Shown here: one piece after another, positions 1 through 6,482 of the stretch | Layout of the letters: each line of letters starts with the position of its first letter | Position numbering within the stretch: position 1 is the stretch's first letter | Assembly (NCBI GenBank): GCA_019100305.1 | Contig: JAHRHW010000197.1 | Location: forward strand, 1 to 8,062 | DNA from: Candidatus Thiodiazotropha taylori | Lineage (GTDB): Bacteria; Pseudomonadota; Gammaproteobacteria; Chromatiales; Chromatiaceae | DNA: 8,062 bases | Direction of reading: 5' to 3' | Notes under the pieces: model-generated | Seen by the model: only the letters and a program-made list of their open reading frames with translations | What the model was told of the DNA's origin: nothing | Databases searched by the model: none | Made by a program: the position numbers and the translations under genes

Positions 1-155
1 GCCATACCGGTATTGGGGTATGGGATCGGTACACCGGGTGGCGTTGCCGGTGTCTGTGGCGGAGTAAAACAGACATCGGGAAAAGAACATATCGACTTGC
101 CATCCGCCTTTTTACACGACAACTCACGTCCGTTTGCATAGACATCATTTGCCAT
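1..155 (-). CDS. DUF4150 (PAAR-like) T6SS spike/effector protein, N-terminal fragment
   Basis: The reading frame opens at the ATG at 155-153 and runs off the left edge after 51 complete codons, so only the N-terminus is visible. The segment around residues 18-50 is the DUF4150 signature: G-K-S-I-C, then F-P-D-V-C-F-T-P-P, then P-P-G-V-P-I-P-Y-P-N-T-G. DUF4150 is a PAAR-like fold that caps the VgrG spike of type VI secretion systems, and it is often the N-terminal domain of a larger effector. The start is well supported: the ATG overlaps the TGA of the upstream gene (TGATG), and a G-rich Shine-Dalgarno (GGGGGTGG, 169-162) sits 6 nt away. Family assignment is firm from the motif. The C-terminus, and so whether this is a stand-alone cap or an effector fusion with a toxin, lies outside the window. 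The DUF2169 gene two places upstream supports the T6SS reading. Confidence 0.85.
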   Translation of the reverse strand, partial: MANDVYANGRELSCKKADGKSICSFPDVCFTPPQTPATPPGVPIPYPNTGM

Positions 156-1192
156 CAGCTACCACCCCCATTGCGCCATGCCAAAACGACAGAAGAGCGC
201 TTACCATCATCATTTCCCATGTGAGCAAACATTCGATAACCTTTTGTGTACTCCTTTTCACAGGCCGCCTTCAATACCGCCATCATAATCAGCCCCTGAG
301 ACGATCCAACCTCGCCAACACAATCGGCAGGATGCCAGATATCGAACTCCTCCTTACGTTGCCGTAGAGTACGACTGAGCGCCAGACTCGCCTCTTTGAA
401 ATAGTATTGTTCGCCAGAGAGATCCGTAATACGAAAATCAAGATCACCCATTTCACATCCGGCATCAGACAGTGAAGCCTTGATCGCTGCGGTCAACCCT
501 TCGGCTCTCAAAGGTTCTTCCGAATCCACATGGGCTGTCTCCACGGCAAAGCCCAGACCCTCACAATTGAGTGCAGCTTGATTCTGTTGCTCACCTGACT
601 CGACCAGTAATGCAGCACCGGCCTCGCCAGGAATAAAACCATTGGAATTCTCACTGGTCAGCAACCGTTCCTGTGCTTCATAGTGGTCAAGTGTCGGCGA
701 TACCAGCAGCGTGTCGCTGGATGCCAGTAAAACATGCTTCACACCCTGTTGCTGAATCATCTCCCGGGCATGTTTAAAGGCCACTGCGGCAGACACATGC
801 CCAGCAGCAATCACCAGGGATTGATCGCTGAACTCAACGCCCAACTCCTGCTGAAGATCAAGAAAGAACTGAGCATCATCATTAATGATGCGACCCGGTC
901 TTGTGTGTTCTGCGAGACAGAGTAAAAGAGGTGTCTCAGCCGGATTGACTTCAGGTTTGGCCTGCATGACTTCACGGATTGCGGAGACCGCCATCTTCAA
1001 TAACTTGGTCTTGCCTCGCCATGGCTTTTCCATCGGCACTTCACAACCGAGAATCCACTCTCCGCCCCGATCCCGAAAACCAGTCTCTTGAAAATTATCG
1101 ATCGCGCAGCGTATTGCGGCACAGGTTGCAGGTGCACTCATTCCCACACCGGTAACCAGGCCTGTTGCAGTTATGGCCAAGGGTAACCCCAT
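155..1192 (-). CDS. Degenerate beta-ketoacyl-synthase/thiolase-fold protein of a T6SS adaptor cassette
   Basis: This is a 345-aa protein with a ketosynthase-like (thiolase superfamily) layout. It has an N-terminal I-T-A-T-G-L-V-T-G-V-G strand, the structural motif G-F-I-P-G-E-A-G-A-A-L-L-V-E at about residues 185-198, and a G-E-V-G-S-S-Q-G turn at about 293-300. Where active ketosynthases have T-A-C-A, this protein reads A-A-G-H (about 129-132), so the nucleophilic Cys is missing. The H-G-T-G-T site reads roughly T-D-L-S-G (about 256-260) and the second catalytic His (G-H-x-x-G) is Glu294. The catalytic triad therefore appears lost, and I infer a non-enzymatic scaffold or adaptor role. Similar genes are commonly annotated 3-oxoacyl-ACP synthase next to DUF2169 and DUF4150 genes; that name should not be read as fatty-acid synthesis. 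The start is the ATG at 1192, not the TTG one codon earlier: it makes a TGATG overlap with the DUF2169 stop and has GGGGG at 1204-1200, 7 nt upstream. Alignment positions are by eye. Confidence 0.82.
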   Translation of the reverse strand: MGLPLAITATGLVTGVGMSAPATCAAIRCAIDNFQETGFRDRGGEWILGCEVPMEKPWRGKTKLLKMAVSAIREVMQAKPEVNPAETPLLLCLAEHTRPGRIINDDAQFFLDLQQELGVEFSDQSLVIAAGHVSAAVAFKHAREMIQQQGVKHVLLASSDTLLVSPTLDHYEAQERLLTSENSNGFIPGEAGAALLVESGEQQNQAALNCEGLGFAVETAHVDSEEPLRAEGLTAAIKASLSDAGCEMGDLDFRITDLSGEQYYFKEASLALSRTLRQRKEEFDIWHPADCVGEVGSSQGLIMMAVLKAACEKEYTKGYRMFAHMGNDDGKRSSVVLAWRNGGGS

Positions 1193-2304
1193 CAATCTTC
1201 CCCCAAAGCCTGAATCTGTTTTTCAACCTTGGCGTGAGCCAGGGTCGGGTAGTAGCTTTTACCCAGTTTACGCGCTCTCCACCAACCACGGGGCTTTCTG
1301 CCGAGCAGCACCTGACTCATTTCGAACAGGTTTTTCCTGAGTGGAATGGAGGCGCGCCAGGTTAAGGTAAAGACTCCTTTATCCGGTTCGATCACCAAGG
1401 TATCGATGACCGCACGAAGATTCTTCTGCTCACCGTTTTTATAGAAAAACACCGCCGGCATTTCAATCTGTGGCAGATCGAAATAGGCCTGCCCTTCAGG
1501 GGTGAGATTTTCCAGAAAGACCCGTTCCCCACCTTGAAGATATGGAATCTGCTGATCGGCTGGTGCTGCCTGATAGTAGGCCTCACTGAAATCTGGCGGC
1601 AGGAAGGGAAACGTATTGTCGATCCACTCCTGGTCATAAGTACCAGCGAGTTGCCGCCGGGGATCCCAGCCCCGCCCAATAGGGCCAAAAGCCATCGGTG
1701 CATAGGTGCCATTGGGCATGCTGACCGGACGTTTCAACTCCTCCGTATTAGGCATCGGTGTACCGTCCACCAATTCACCAGCCAGCTGCTTGTGATAACC
1801 GCGACCGACCGGGTTGCTCATCCAGGCTGCATGCTTCTGTTCATTCTCATGAAAGTTGTCAACACCGCCAAACGCATTGTCATAACTGATCGGCATGCGT
1901 TCAAACAGCTCCGGATAACCTGGGCTGATTGCCAGCTTCCCCGCTTCCCAAAAACGGTTTCCGGTAACGGCAAAGGATTTGTACATCGGACCGACTCTGA
2001 TGGTGACTTCAACCCTTGAAGTGGGTTTGCCACCAGGTGCATAGGCACTGCCGTTGAGCAACACATCACACATCGGTTTTACCGGTGCGTAGTCCACCTC
2101 ATACAAGGGTGCGGAAAAACCGGGCTCACCGGTGAAGCTGTCAGCATCAATCAAAGGCTTCTGCAGTTCCGCCCGGGTAACCGGCTGACGGATCGGTGGA
2201 ATATTGAAGGTCCCCTTTACCGCCACCACAAGCAGTTCACGTCCGTCCGGACGCATCCCCATGGTATAGCCGGCTTGCAGTCCGGTGGCATTGAGCAATT
2301 CCAT
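1192..2304 (-). CDS. DUF2169 domain protein, T6SS effector adaptor
   Basis: This 370-aa protein is DUF2169 over most of its length. Visible family landmarks are V-V-A-V-K-G-T-F-N-I (26-35), D-Y-A-P-V-K-P followed by D-V-L-L-N-G-S-A-Y-A-P-G-G (71-92), R-F-W-E (117-120), M-P-I-S-Y-D-N-A-F-G-G (137-147), N-P-V-G-R-G-Y (164-170) and G-P-I-G-R-G-W-D-P-R (207-216). No signal peptide or membrane segment is visible, so it should be cytoplasmic. DUF2169 proteins act as T6SS adaptors that load a cognate effector or PAAR-like protein onto VgrG; the Agrobacterium tumefaciens Tde2-associated protein Atu3641 is the example I know. Here the likely client is the DUF4150 product two genes downstream. It is the first gene of the coupled cassette: its TGA (1194-1192) overlaps the ATG of the ketosynthase-like gene. 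The start ATG has a modest AAGAGA-type ribosome site about 10 nt upstream. No clear promoter was seen in the 114 bp before it. Confidence 0.9.
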   Translation of the reverse strand: MELLNATGLQAGYTMGMRPDGRELLVVAVKGTFNIPPIRQPVTRAELQKPLIDADSFTGEPGFSAPLYEVDYAPVKPMCDVLLNGSAYAPGGKPTSRVEVTIRVGPMYKSFAVTGNRFWEAGKLAISPGYPELFERMPISYDNAFGGVDNFHENEQKHAAWMSNPVGRGYHKQLAGELVDGTPMPNTEELKRPVSMPNGTYAPMAFGPIGRGWDPRRQLAGTYDQEWIDNTFPFLPPDFSEAYYQAAPADQQIPYLQGGERVFLENLTPEGQAYFDLPQIEMPAVFFYKNGEQKNLRAVIDTLVIEPDKGVFTLTWRASIPLRKNLFEMSQVLLGRKPRGWWRARKLGKSYYPTLAHAKVEKQIQALGED

Positions 2305-2418
2305 CGATAGTTATTCTCTTTTTGGTGATTAGGCTTTCCATCCTGGCGGATTATTATTCCTTCCACTGAAGCATAATCAGTTTTCAGACAGTTACCAGAG
2401 AAATATTACCACCCGGCG
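2305..2418. other. 114-bp spacer between the DUF1835 gene and the T6SS cassette
   Basis: This short gap lies between two minus-strand genes. On the minus strand it is fairly AT-rich and contains a TTATGCT stretch that could serve as a -10 element, but no acceptable -35 was found at 16-18 bp. No hairpin followed by a T-run was seen after the DUF1835 stop. The sequence therefore does not settle whether the cassette has its own promoter or is read through from the DUF1835 gene. Confidence 0.5.
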
Positions 2419-3756
2419 CTACGCCTGTATGACCCGGCCAATTTCGTCATCCCAGTACCAGAGCGCGCCAGGTGTACGATTGTGCACCCCACCAAACCAG
2501 ACGTCATAGTCATTGTGGGAGAGCCAGTGCCCCTCACCAGCCAACAGTTTCCGGCCAAAACCGGTCAGTGAGACCTGCCAGTCGACCGGTTTGGAAGATT
2601 CCTTCACCAACTCGATCGCCGAGCGCCTGGCCTCAGCCAGATGAGACAATACCTTCCAGTAACTGCTGTCACCCATGAACGCCAGGGGTTCGTAGACTGA
2701 GGTGTACCAATGATAGAAGAGTTTTGCCCCATCCTGGGATCCCTGCTCTTGCAGAATCTGCAGCGTCAGCCGTTCAGAAAGCGACAGACCGTCGGTACGC
2801 CAGGGCAGCTCCCTGATGTGCCGTTGCAGGGCGGGCAGGATCTGCGGAAAAGCCGGGGATTGCAGATTGACGATCTGGTTCAGGGCCTCTGGGGTTGATG
2901 AGGTAAAAGCCTCCCAGCATCGGCCGCCGAACTCAATCTGGTGCTCCTCAAGGGGGGCAAACTGCTGCCACAGCAGAGGCATGGTTTCCACCGGCAGTTG
3001 CCCGATACCGTTGAATCGCGTCACACCGGGGTAGTGATCCACACAGATAAACGCCATCTGCTCCGGTCGTTTGGTTCTATCCCGTAAGAAGTGCAGGAGC
3101 TTGATAAAAACCAATACATCGTAGGCATCGTGCTCGAACCAAAAGCAGACCCGCTGATAATCCCTGATCCGCTCCAGGGCATCATAATCGGCGGTCAGAT
3201 CCTTGACCGCCTGAGGCTTCAGACGCCACTTATTGTCCGCAATGAAGCTGCTTCGAACATCGATAAACTTCTGCCGGTCCGTTTCAGCCGGTACAGGTCC
3301 CTGGATATAGGGATCGGCAAAACAGAGAAAGTCACCACGGAAGCCGGCCACCGCCAGCTTGTACATCACATCGGTACCACAGCGGATATGCAGTGTCCGC
3401 AGCTCACCGTCCAAGGGATCCGGAGTACCGCTGTCGATCGCCCGGGCAGCCATTGCACTCGCTTCCACATGGTGTTTCAGTTTGGGCCAGGATGAAAAGC
3501 CCTGCTCACGGGCTATGATCAGTTGAGCATCCGCCAGCTTAATTTGATCCGCCTGAAGGCTTTCAGCTTTCGGGTGCGATTCGGTTCGTGACCAGGCATC
3601 ACCCTGATTCAGGGCTTTTAACAGCTGCTTGGCTTGTTTTTTACTCTGTTCAAGTGAGAGTGATTGCAGACTGCGGGGATCATCGGCAGGCAGTTGGTGG
3701 AACTGTTTCTGCTCAGCGTGGAACTGACGACGCAGCGCCGGGAGTGACTGGATCAT
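2419..3756 (-). CDS. DUF1835 domain-containing protein, function unknown
   Basis: This 445-aa soluble protein has three visible parts. Residues 1-100 are helical and charged, ending in L-A-D-A-Q-L-I-I-A-R-E-Q-G-F-S-S-W-P-K-L-K (74-94), a motif often seen ahead of ankyrin-like or DUF1835 domains. Residues about 121-280 look like DUF1835: L-H-I-R-C-G-T-D (122-129), G-D-F-L-C-F-A-D-P-Y-I-Q-G-P-V-P (141-156) and F-W-F-E-H-D-A-Y-D (205-213). Residues about 320-445 hold the C-terminal half, with L-S-L-S-E-R-L-T (324-331) and a G-G-V-H-N-R-T-P-G-A-L-W-Y-W-D stretch (422-436) typical of these proteins. No biochemical role is established, and I do not infer one. The start at 3756 is chosen because a perfect AAGGAG lies 6 nt upstream; an in-frame TTG at 3891 would add 45 residues spanning the promoter. 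The gene precedes the T6SS cassette on the same strand, but a 114-bp gap argues against tight coupling. Confidence 0.8.
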   Translation of the reverse strand: MIQSLPALRRQFHAEQKQFHQLPADDPRSLQSLSLEQSKKQAKQLLKALNQGDAWSRTESHPKAESLQADQIKLADAQLIIAREQGFSSWPKLKHHVEASAMAARAIDSGTPDPLDGELRTLHIRCGTDVMYKLAVAGFRGDFLCFADPYIQGPVPAETDRQKFIDVRSSFIADNKWRLKPQAVKDLTADYDALERIRDYQRVCFWFEHDAYDVLVFIKLLHFLRDRTKRPEQMAFICVDHYPGVTRFNGIGQLPVETMPLLWQQFAPLEEHQIEFGGRCWEAFTSSTPEALNQIVNLQSPAFPQILPALQRHIRELPWRTDGLSLSERLTLQILQEQGSQDGAKLFYHWYTSVYEPLAFMGDSSYWKVLSHLAEARRSAIELVKESSKPVDWQVSLTGFGRKLLAGEGHWLSHNDYDVWFGGVHNRTPGALWYWDDEIGRVIQA

Positions 3757-3762
3757 AACGAA

Positions 3763-3768
3763 CTCCTT
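3763..3768 (-). promoter_or_regulatory. Strong Shine-Dalgarno (AAGGAG) fixing the DUF1835 start
   Basis: On the minus strand AAGGAG is followed by a 6-nt spacer (TTCGTT) and the ATG at 3756-3754. It is the best ribosome site in the window and decides against the upstream in-frame TTG start at 3891. Confidence 0.85.
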
Positions 3769-3879
3769 GTTAACAGGCCTGGCTTGCAGATAGGCACAAG
3801 GAAATCGTTCAATTGCTCGAGATCGTTTGTCGGGCTCAGCCCTTTCCGCAAGCAGGATGCTGACAAACCAGCGAAAAAA

Positions 3880-3908
3880 AGTATAAACCAATGCTTGTTT
3901 CTATTTAA
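3880..3908 (-). promoter_or_regulatory. Candidate sigma-70 promoter of the DUF1835 gene
   Basis: On the minus strand a near-consensus -10 TATACT (3885-3880) is preceded by a 17-bp spacer and a weak -35 TTAAAT (3908-3903, three of six consensus bases). Transcription would start near 3873, giving a leader of about 115 nt before the ATG at 3756. The -10 is convincing and the -35 is not, so this is a candidate only. It lies partly over a short repeat-like stretch (3898-3953). Confidence 0.4.
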
Positions 3909-4039
3909 GTCCGTAAATGTACACGAATGGTTGCTGTGTATTGTTATGTCCTTACGCTGCATGCCCATTCCGCAAGTGGGCGCCAATAATTCAGCCTTGC
4001 CTGACTGAGCATTAAAATCACCCGTAAGAGTTGTGCTCG

Positions 4040-4246
4040 TTCGGAGTTAAAGCAACCAAAGGCTCAGAATTCAGAACCCACTCCCTCTGAACCCCATCCC
4101 GCCACGAGCGAGAAGCGCAGAGAAGTGACGGCCGGCCACCCTTTCATTTTGTTACTGTGCTTTTGGCGTATAAAGTGACTCGCCCAGGAGGGCGAAACAG
4201 GGATTTTCAGAAAAGAGGATCAATGACCAGTCGCAGTAACTCCGAA
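4040..4246. repeat. Possible MITE/REP-like element bounded by 10-bp inverted repeats
   Basis: TTCGGAGTTA at 4040-4049 is the exact reverse complement of TAACTCCGAA at 4237-4246. Inside are two hairpins: GTTACT (4151-4156) with AGTGAC (4174-4179), one G-T wobble, and TCGCCC-AGGA-GGGCGA (4180-4195). From memory, the string around GTTACT...AGTGACTCGCCC...GGGCGAAA resembles a dispersed non-coding repeat found in many gammaproteobacterial genomes. There is no coding capacity. Element boundaries and mobility are inferred; a 10-bp inverted pair 190 bp apart could also be chance. Confidence 0.4.
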
Positions 4247-4279
4247 TTCTGTATAGAGACACACAGCCGCTCCGTTTGA

Positions 4280-4349
4280 AACGCTTCGCGTACACCCTCT
4301 CCCCAACCCCTCTCCCGTAAAGGGAGAGGGGCTTTAAGATTTGCGCGGG
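4280..4349 (+). repeat. 70-bp palindromic repeat, copy A
   Basis: This matches 4643-4712 at 69 of 70 positions; the only difference is A versus G at the fifteenth base. The core is a perfect 10-bp stem, CCCCTCTCCC, loop GTAAA, GGGAGAGGGG (4307-4331). Upstream is a second direct CCCTCTCC block and a small ACGC-TTC-GCGT hairpin (4281-4291). CTCTCCC-type palindromes of this kind are dispersed extragenic repeats in many Gammaproteobacteria. Transcribed, the hairpin could protect or terminate RNA, but there is no T-run. Confidence 0.85.
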
Positions 4350-4522
4350 TTAGTCTGATAGTTGATGGGACAGCAACAAGATCATACAGATCCCTTCTAT
4401 TGAGTTGTCTTTAGTTTCACTTGCAGATTGCGAGTTGAGAGCTGAAAAGCAGCGTGCTGCAGGGGAAAAGCTGGAAAGAGTCACATATCATCAACGATTC
4501 AAATAGACGGAGAGAGTAGCTC

Positions 4523-4545
4523 CCCTCTCCCCTTGCGGGAGAGGG
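4523..4545 (+). repeat. Short palindrome of the same CTCTCCC family, copy C
   Basis: A 9-bp perfect stem CCCTCTCCC / GGGAGAGGG encloses a CTTGC loop. It shares only the palindrome core with the 70-bp copies; the flanks differ, with a G-rich tail (GGGGGAGCGGGGGAGG) just downstream. It is probably an older or separately inserted family member. Confidence 0.7.
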
Positions 4546-4642
4546 ACCGGGGGAGCGGGGGAGGATGAACGGCATCATTTCACCAAGAATCGAAAAGATA
4601 ATAAATGAAAGTTAAAAGCGGCTTTATATTTCACTCACATGT

Positions 4643-4712
4643 AACGCTTCGCGTACGCCCTCTCCCCAACCCCTCTCCCGTAAAGGGAGAGGGGCTTTAA
4701 GATTTGCGCGGG
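4643..4712 (+). repeat. 70-bp palindromic repeat, copy B
   Basis: This is a direct copy of 4280-4349 with one substitution, 363 bp away in the same orientation. The core stem is 4670-4694. Near-identity extends beyond the palindrome into the flanks (AACGCTTCGCGTAC on the left, CTTTAAGATTTGCGCGGG on the right). The mobile or duplicated unit is therefore at least 70 bp, and the copies are recent or are being homogenised. Confidence 0.85.
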
Positions 4713-4829
4713 GCAAACTGCAGGGTAATGGGTTAGCCATGAAATTCAAACTGTCCATGGAGGTCAATCCGTGCAAAAAATGTGATTTTCTCCCGGCAAT
4801 GCAGCCTGCCGCAGCACTAACGTCTGATT

Positions 4830-4846
4830 CGCAAATCTTATTTGCG
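4830..4846 (-). terminator. Small hairpin after rmuC, weak terminator candidate
   Basis: A perfect 7-bp stem CGCAAAT-AAG-ATTTGCG on the minus strand begins 22 nt after the rmuC stop codon. It has no T-run behind it and the stem is AT-rich, so it is not a classical intrinsic terminator. It may be a 3'-end stabilising structure or chance. Confidence 0.25.
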
Positions 4847-4868
4847 TTTACCTGCGAACCAAGATCAT

Positions 4869-6440
4869 TCACTCTTCATCAGACGATGGTAGCGAAGCCT
4901 TGCGGAACACCGGCAGATCAGGACTCTCCTCTTCATCCAACTCCACCTTTTCGATCTTTTCGAAGCGATTACTGATCTTACGCGCGGAGATATTCACATC
5001 ACTGACATCCTGATGGGCCTGCCCGATATGTCGGGCCAGATTGTCCATGCGGCTCTGGAAGCGACCGAAATCCTTCGACAGGGCGCGCAGATGATCCTGA
5101 ATGATATGCACCTGCTCGCGGGTGGCGGCATCCTTCATCACCGCCCTGGCGGTGGTCAGTATCGCCATCATGGTGGTAGGCGAGACCAGCCAGACCCGTT
5201 TGCGGAAGGCCTCTTCGACCAGGTCCGGGAAACGGGCGTGGATCTCAGCGAACACCGCCTCGGCCGGGATGAACATCACCGCACCGTCGGAGGTCTCACC
5301 CGGAATGATGTAGCGGGAGGCGATATCCTCCATGTGCTTGCGGATATCGATGCGGAACTGCCGCTGAGCCTGAGTACGATCCGACTCGGGTAGCTCATCG
5401 TCGAGCATCCGCTGGTAAGACTCCAGGGGAAACTTCGCATCGATCGCCACATTGCCAGTGGGATCGGGCAGAAACAGCACACAGTCGGCGCGTCGGCCGT
5501 TGCTCAGGGTGTGCTGCAGGGAGAAGCCGCTCTCCGGCATCACATTGCGCACCAGCGCACTCAGCTGCACCTCGCCAAAGGCCCCTCTGGAGCGTTTGTC
5601 CGAGAGCACCTCCTGCAGAGAGACCACATTGGTGGAGAGCTCGGTGATCTTCTTCTGCGCCTCGTCGATGCGGGTCAGGTGGGTAAGCACCTGATTGAAG
5701 GTCTCGGTGGTCTTCTCGAAGCCCTCACTGAGACGCTTCTCGACCTGGCCGCTGATCTCCTTCAGACGCTGATCGGTGGTCTCGGTCAGCCCCTCGACCC
5801 GCTTGCCCAGGTTGTCCGCATGCTGGGTCAGCGCTTCGGCAACCTGCTTGCGCACCTCTCCCATGCCCGATTGCAGGGTCTCATGCTGCTTGCTCATGCT
5901 CTGGGCCTGACGCTCGTCGAAGGCCTCCCGCTGGTGGGCCAGGGAGCGGGTCATCGACTCCCGCAGCTCAGCCAGTTTCTCCTGCTGTTGCAGGCGGCCG
6001 TCGGCCAGATTGTCGGTCACCACCTTCTTCAGGTTTTCAAACTGGGCCAGCAGATCCAGACGCAGACGACCGGCATCACCCCCCAGATGCTCTTTGATAT
6101 CGGCAAACCGGCGGTCGAGCAGCTGACTGAGCTTATCCGCACGTTCCAGCTGGGTCTGCTGCATGCCATGAATCAGCCGCTGCTGGGCCAGCATGCCCTT
6201 GGCGATGCGCTCCGACAGCAGTTCGCGCAGTTCGCTCTGCTCCTTGGCACTGCGACGCTCCATCTCATGCAACTGCTCCTGCAGCTGCTGCTGGTGATGC
6301 ACCCGGACCTGCTGTTCCCGTCTCTGGGTATCGAGGAGTTTGGCGAGCCAGTAGAGTACCCAGCCGAGCAACAACAGCCCAGACAGGCCGAGAATCATAA
6401 GCACCTGAAGCGGTGAAGATATCTGTGTAAACCATTCCAT
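4869..6440 (-). CDS. rmuC: RmuC family DNA recombination protein
   Basis: This 523-aa protein has the full RmuC architecture. There is one N-terminal membrane anchor (about residues 11-34, rich in Leu, Gly and Trp), then a long Gln/Glu/Arg-rich coiled coil (about 35-280) and a C-terminal RmuC domain (about 280-490). Candidate PD-(D/E)XK-like positions are G-A-F-G-E (Glu290), R-A-D (Asp319) and I-D-A-K (Asp334, Lys336). The protein ends in an acidic tail. RmuC in Escherichia coli limits recombination at inverted repeats; the biochemical activity is inferred from the nuclease-like fold. E. coli RmuC is about 475 aa, so this one is slightly longer, mostly in the coiled coil and tail. The ATG at 6440 is preferred over an in-frame TTG at 6470 because translation from it begins just before the membrane anchor; neither has a good ribosome site. 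The gene is divergent from the mtaB-like gene and more GC-rich than the T6SS genes. Confidence 0.93.
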   Translation of the reverse strand: MEWFTQISSPLQVLMILGLSGLLLLGWVLYWLAKLLDTQRREQQVRVHHQQQLQEQLHEMERRSAKEQSELRELLSERIAKGMLAQQRLIHGMQQTQLERADKLSQLLDRRFADIKEHLGGDAGRLRLDLLAQFENLKKVVTDNLADGRLQQQEKLAELRESMTRSLAHQREAFDERQAQSMSKQHETLQSGMGEVRKQVAEALTQHADNLGKRVEGLTETTDQRLKEISGQVEKRLSEGFEKTTETFNQVLTHLTRIDEAQKKITELSTNVVSLQEVLSDKRSRGAFGEVQLSALVRNVMPESGFSLQHTLSNGRRADCVLFLPDPTGNVAIDAKFPLESYQRMLDDELPESDRTQAQRQFRIDIRKHMEDIASRYIIPGETSDGAVMFIPAEAVFAEIHARFPDLVEEAFRKRVWLVSPTTMMAILTTARAVMKDAATREQVHIIQDHLRALSKDFGRFQSRMDNLARHIGQAHQDVSDVNISARKISNRFEKIEKVELDEEESPDLPVFRKASLPSSDEE

Positions 6441-6461
6441 GATCGAACTATAACCGATACG

Positions 6462-6482
6462 GAGACTCAAAACGCGAGTCTC
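6462..6482. promoter_or_regulatory. Perfect inverted repeat in the rmuC/mtaB divergent region
   Basis: GAGACTC (6462-6468), a 7-nt spacer and GAGTCTC (6476-6482) form an exact dyad inside the 128-bp region between the two divergent start codons. It starts 22 bp upstream of the rmuC ATG. It could be a repressor operator or a hairpin in the rmuC leader. On the plus strand a TTTTTT run follows 8 nt later, but there is no upstream plus-strand gene to terminate. No regulator is recognised from the half-site. Confidence 0.35.

Larger units (their letters stand above)
3757..4868. other. 1.1-kb gene-free, repeat-rich intergenic region
   Basis: This lies between the 5' end of the DUF1835 gene and the 3' end of rmuC. 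No frame has a recognisable protein; the short frames present are low-complexity or run through repeats. It holds the DUF1835 promoter and leader (3757-3908), a possible MITE-like element (4040-4246), two 70-bp near-identical repeats (4280-4349 and 4643-4712), a related palindrome (4523-4545) and a small hairpin after rmuC (4830-4846). Between these, 4350-4510 and 4713-4829 show nothing I recognise. It looks like a landing ground for small repeats between two unrelated gene blocks. Confidence 0.7.

Noticed and set aside
155..1192. Active fatty-acid 3-oxoacyl-ACP synthase
   Set aside because: The catalytic Cys and both His are not found at their expected motifs, and the neighbours are T6SS adaptor families, not fab or polyketide genes.
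1534..2019. A 161-codon plus-strand frame
   Set aside because: It is antisense to the well-supported DUF2169 gene, with no domain and no ribosome site.
3091..3495. A 134-codon plus-strand frame
   Set aside because: It is antisense to the DUF1835 gene and carries no recognisable motif.
3757..3891. N-terminal extension of the DUF1835 protein from a TTG at 3891
   Set aside because: It overlaps the candidate -10 element, has no ribosome site and reads as non-conserved sequence, while the ATG at 3756 has a perfect AAGGAG.
4280..4712. CRISPR-like repeat pattern
   Set aside because: Only two full copies exist, the unit is 70 bp and they are 293 bp apart, with no regular spacers and no cas genes.
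4624..4975. Two short overlapping frames, one on each strand, between the repeats and the end of rmuC
   Set aside because: The minus-strand frame is partly translated from the palindromic repeat, the plus-strand one runs into rmuC antisense, and neither shows a domain.
5511..6416. A 301-codon open frame on the plus strand, rich in Leu, Gln and His
   Set aside because: It is fully antisense to the rmuC coiled-coil region; its composition is the mirror of Gln/Glu/Leu codons and it has no recognisable domain.
6441..6452. TATAGT as an rmuC -10 element giving a near-leaderless mRNA
   Set aside because: No acceptable -35 lies 16-18 bp upstream, so the hexamer alone is not enough.
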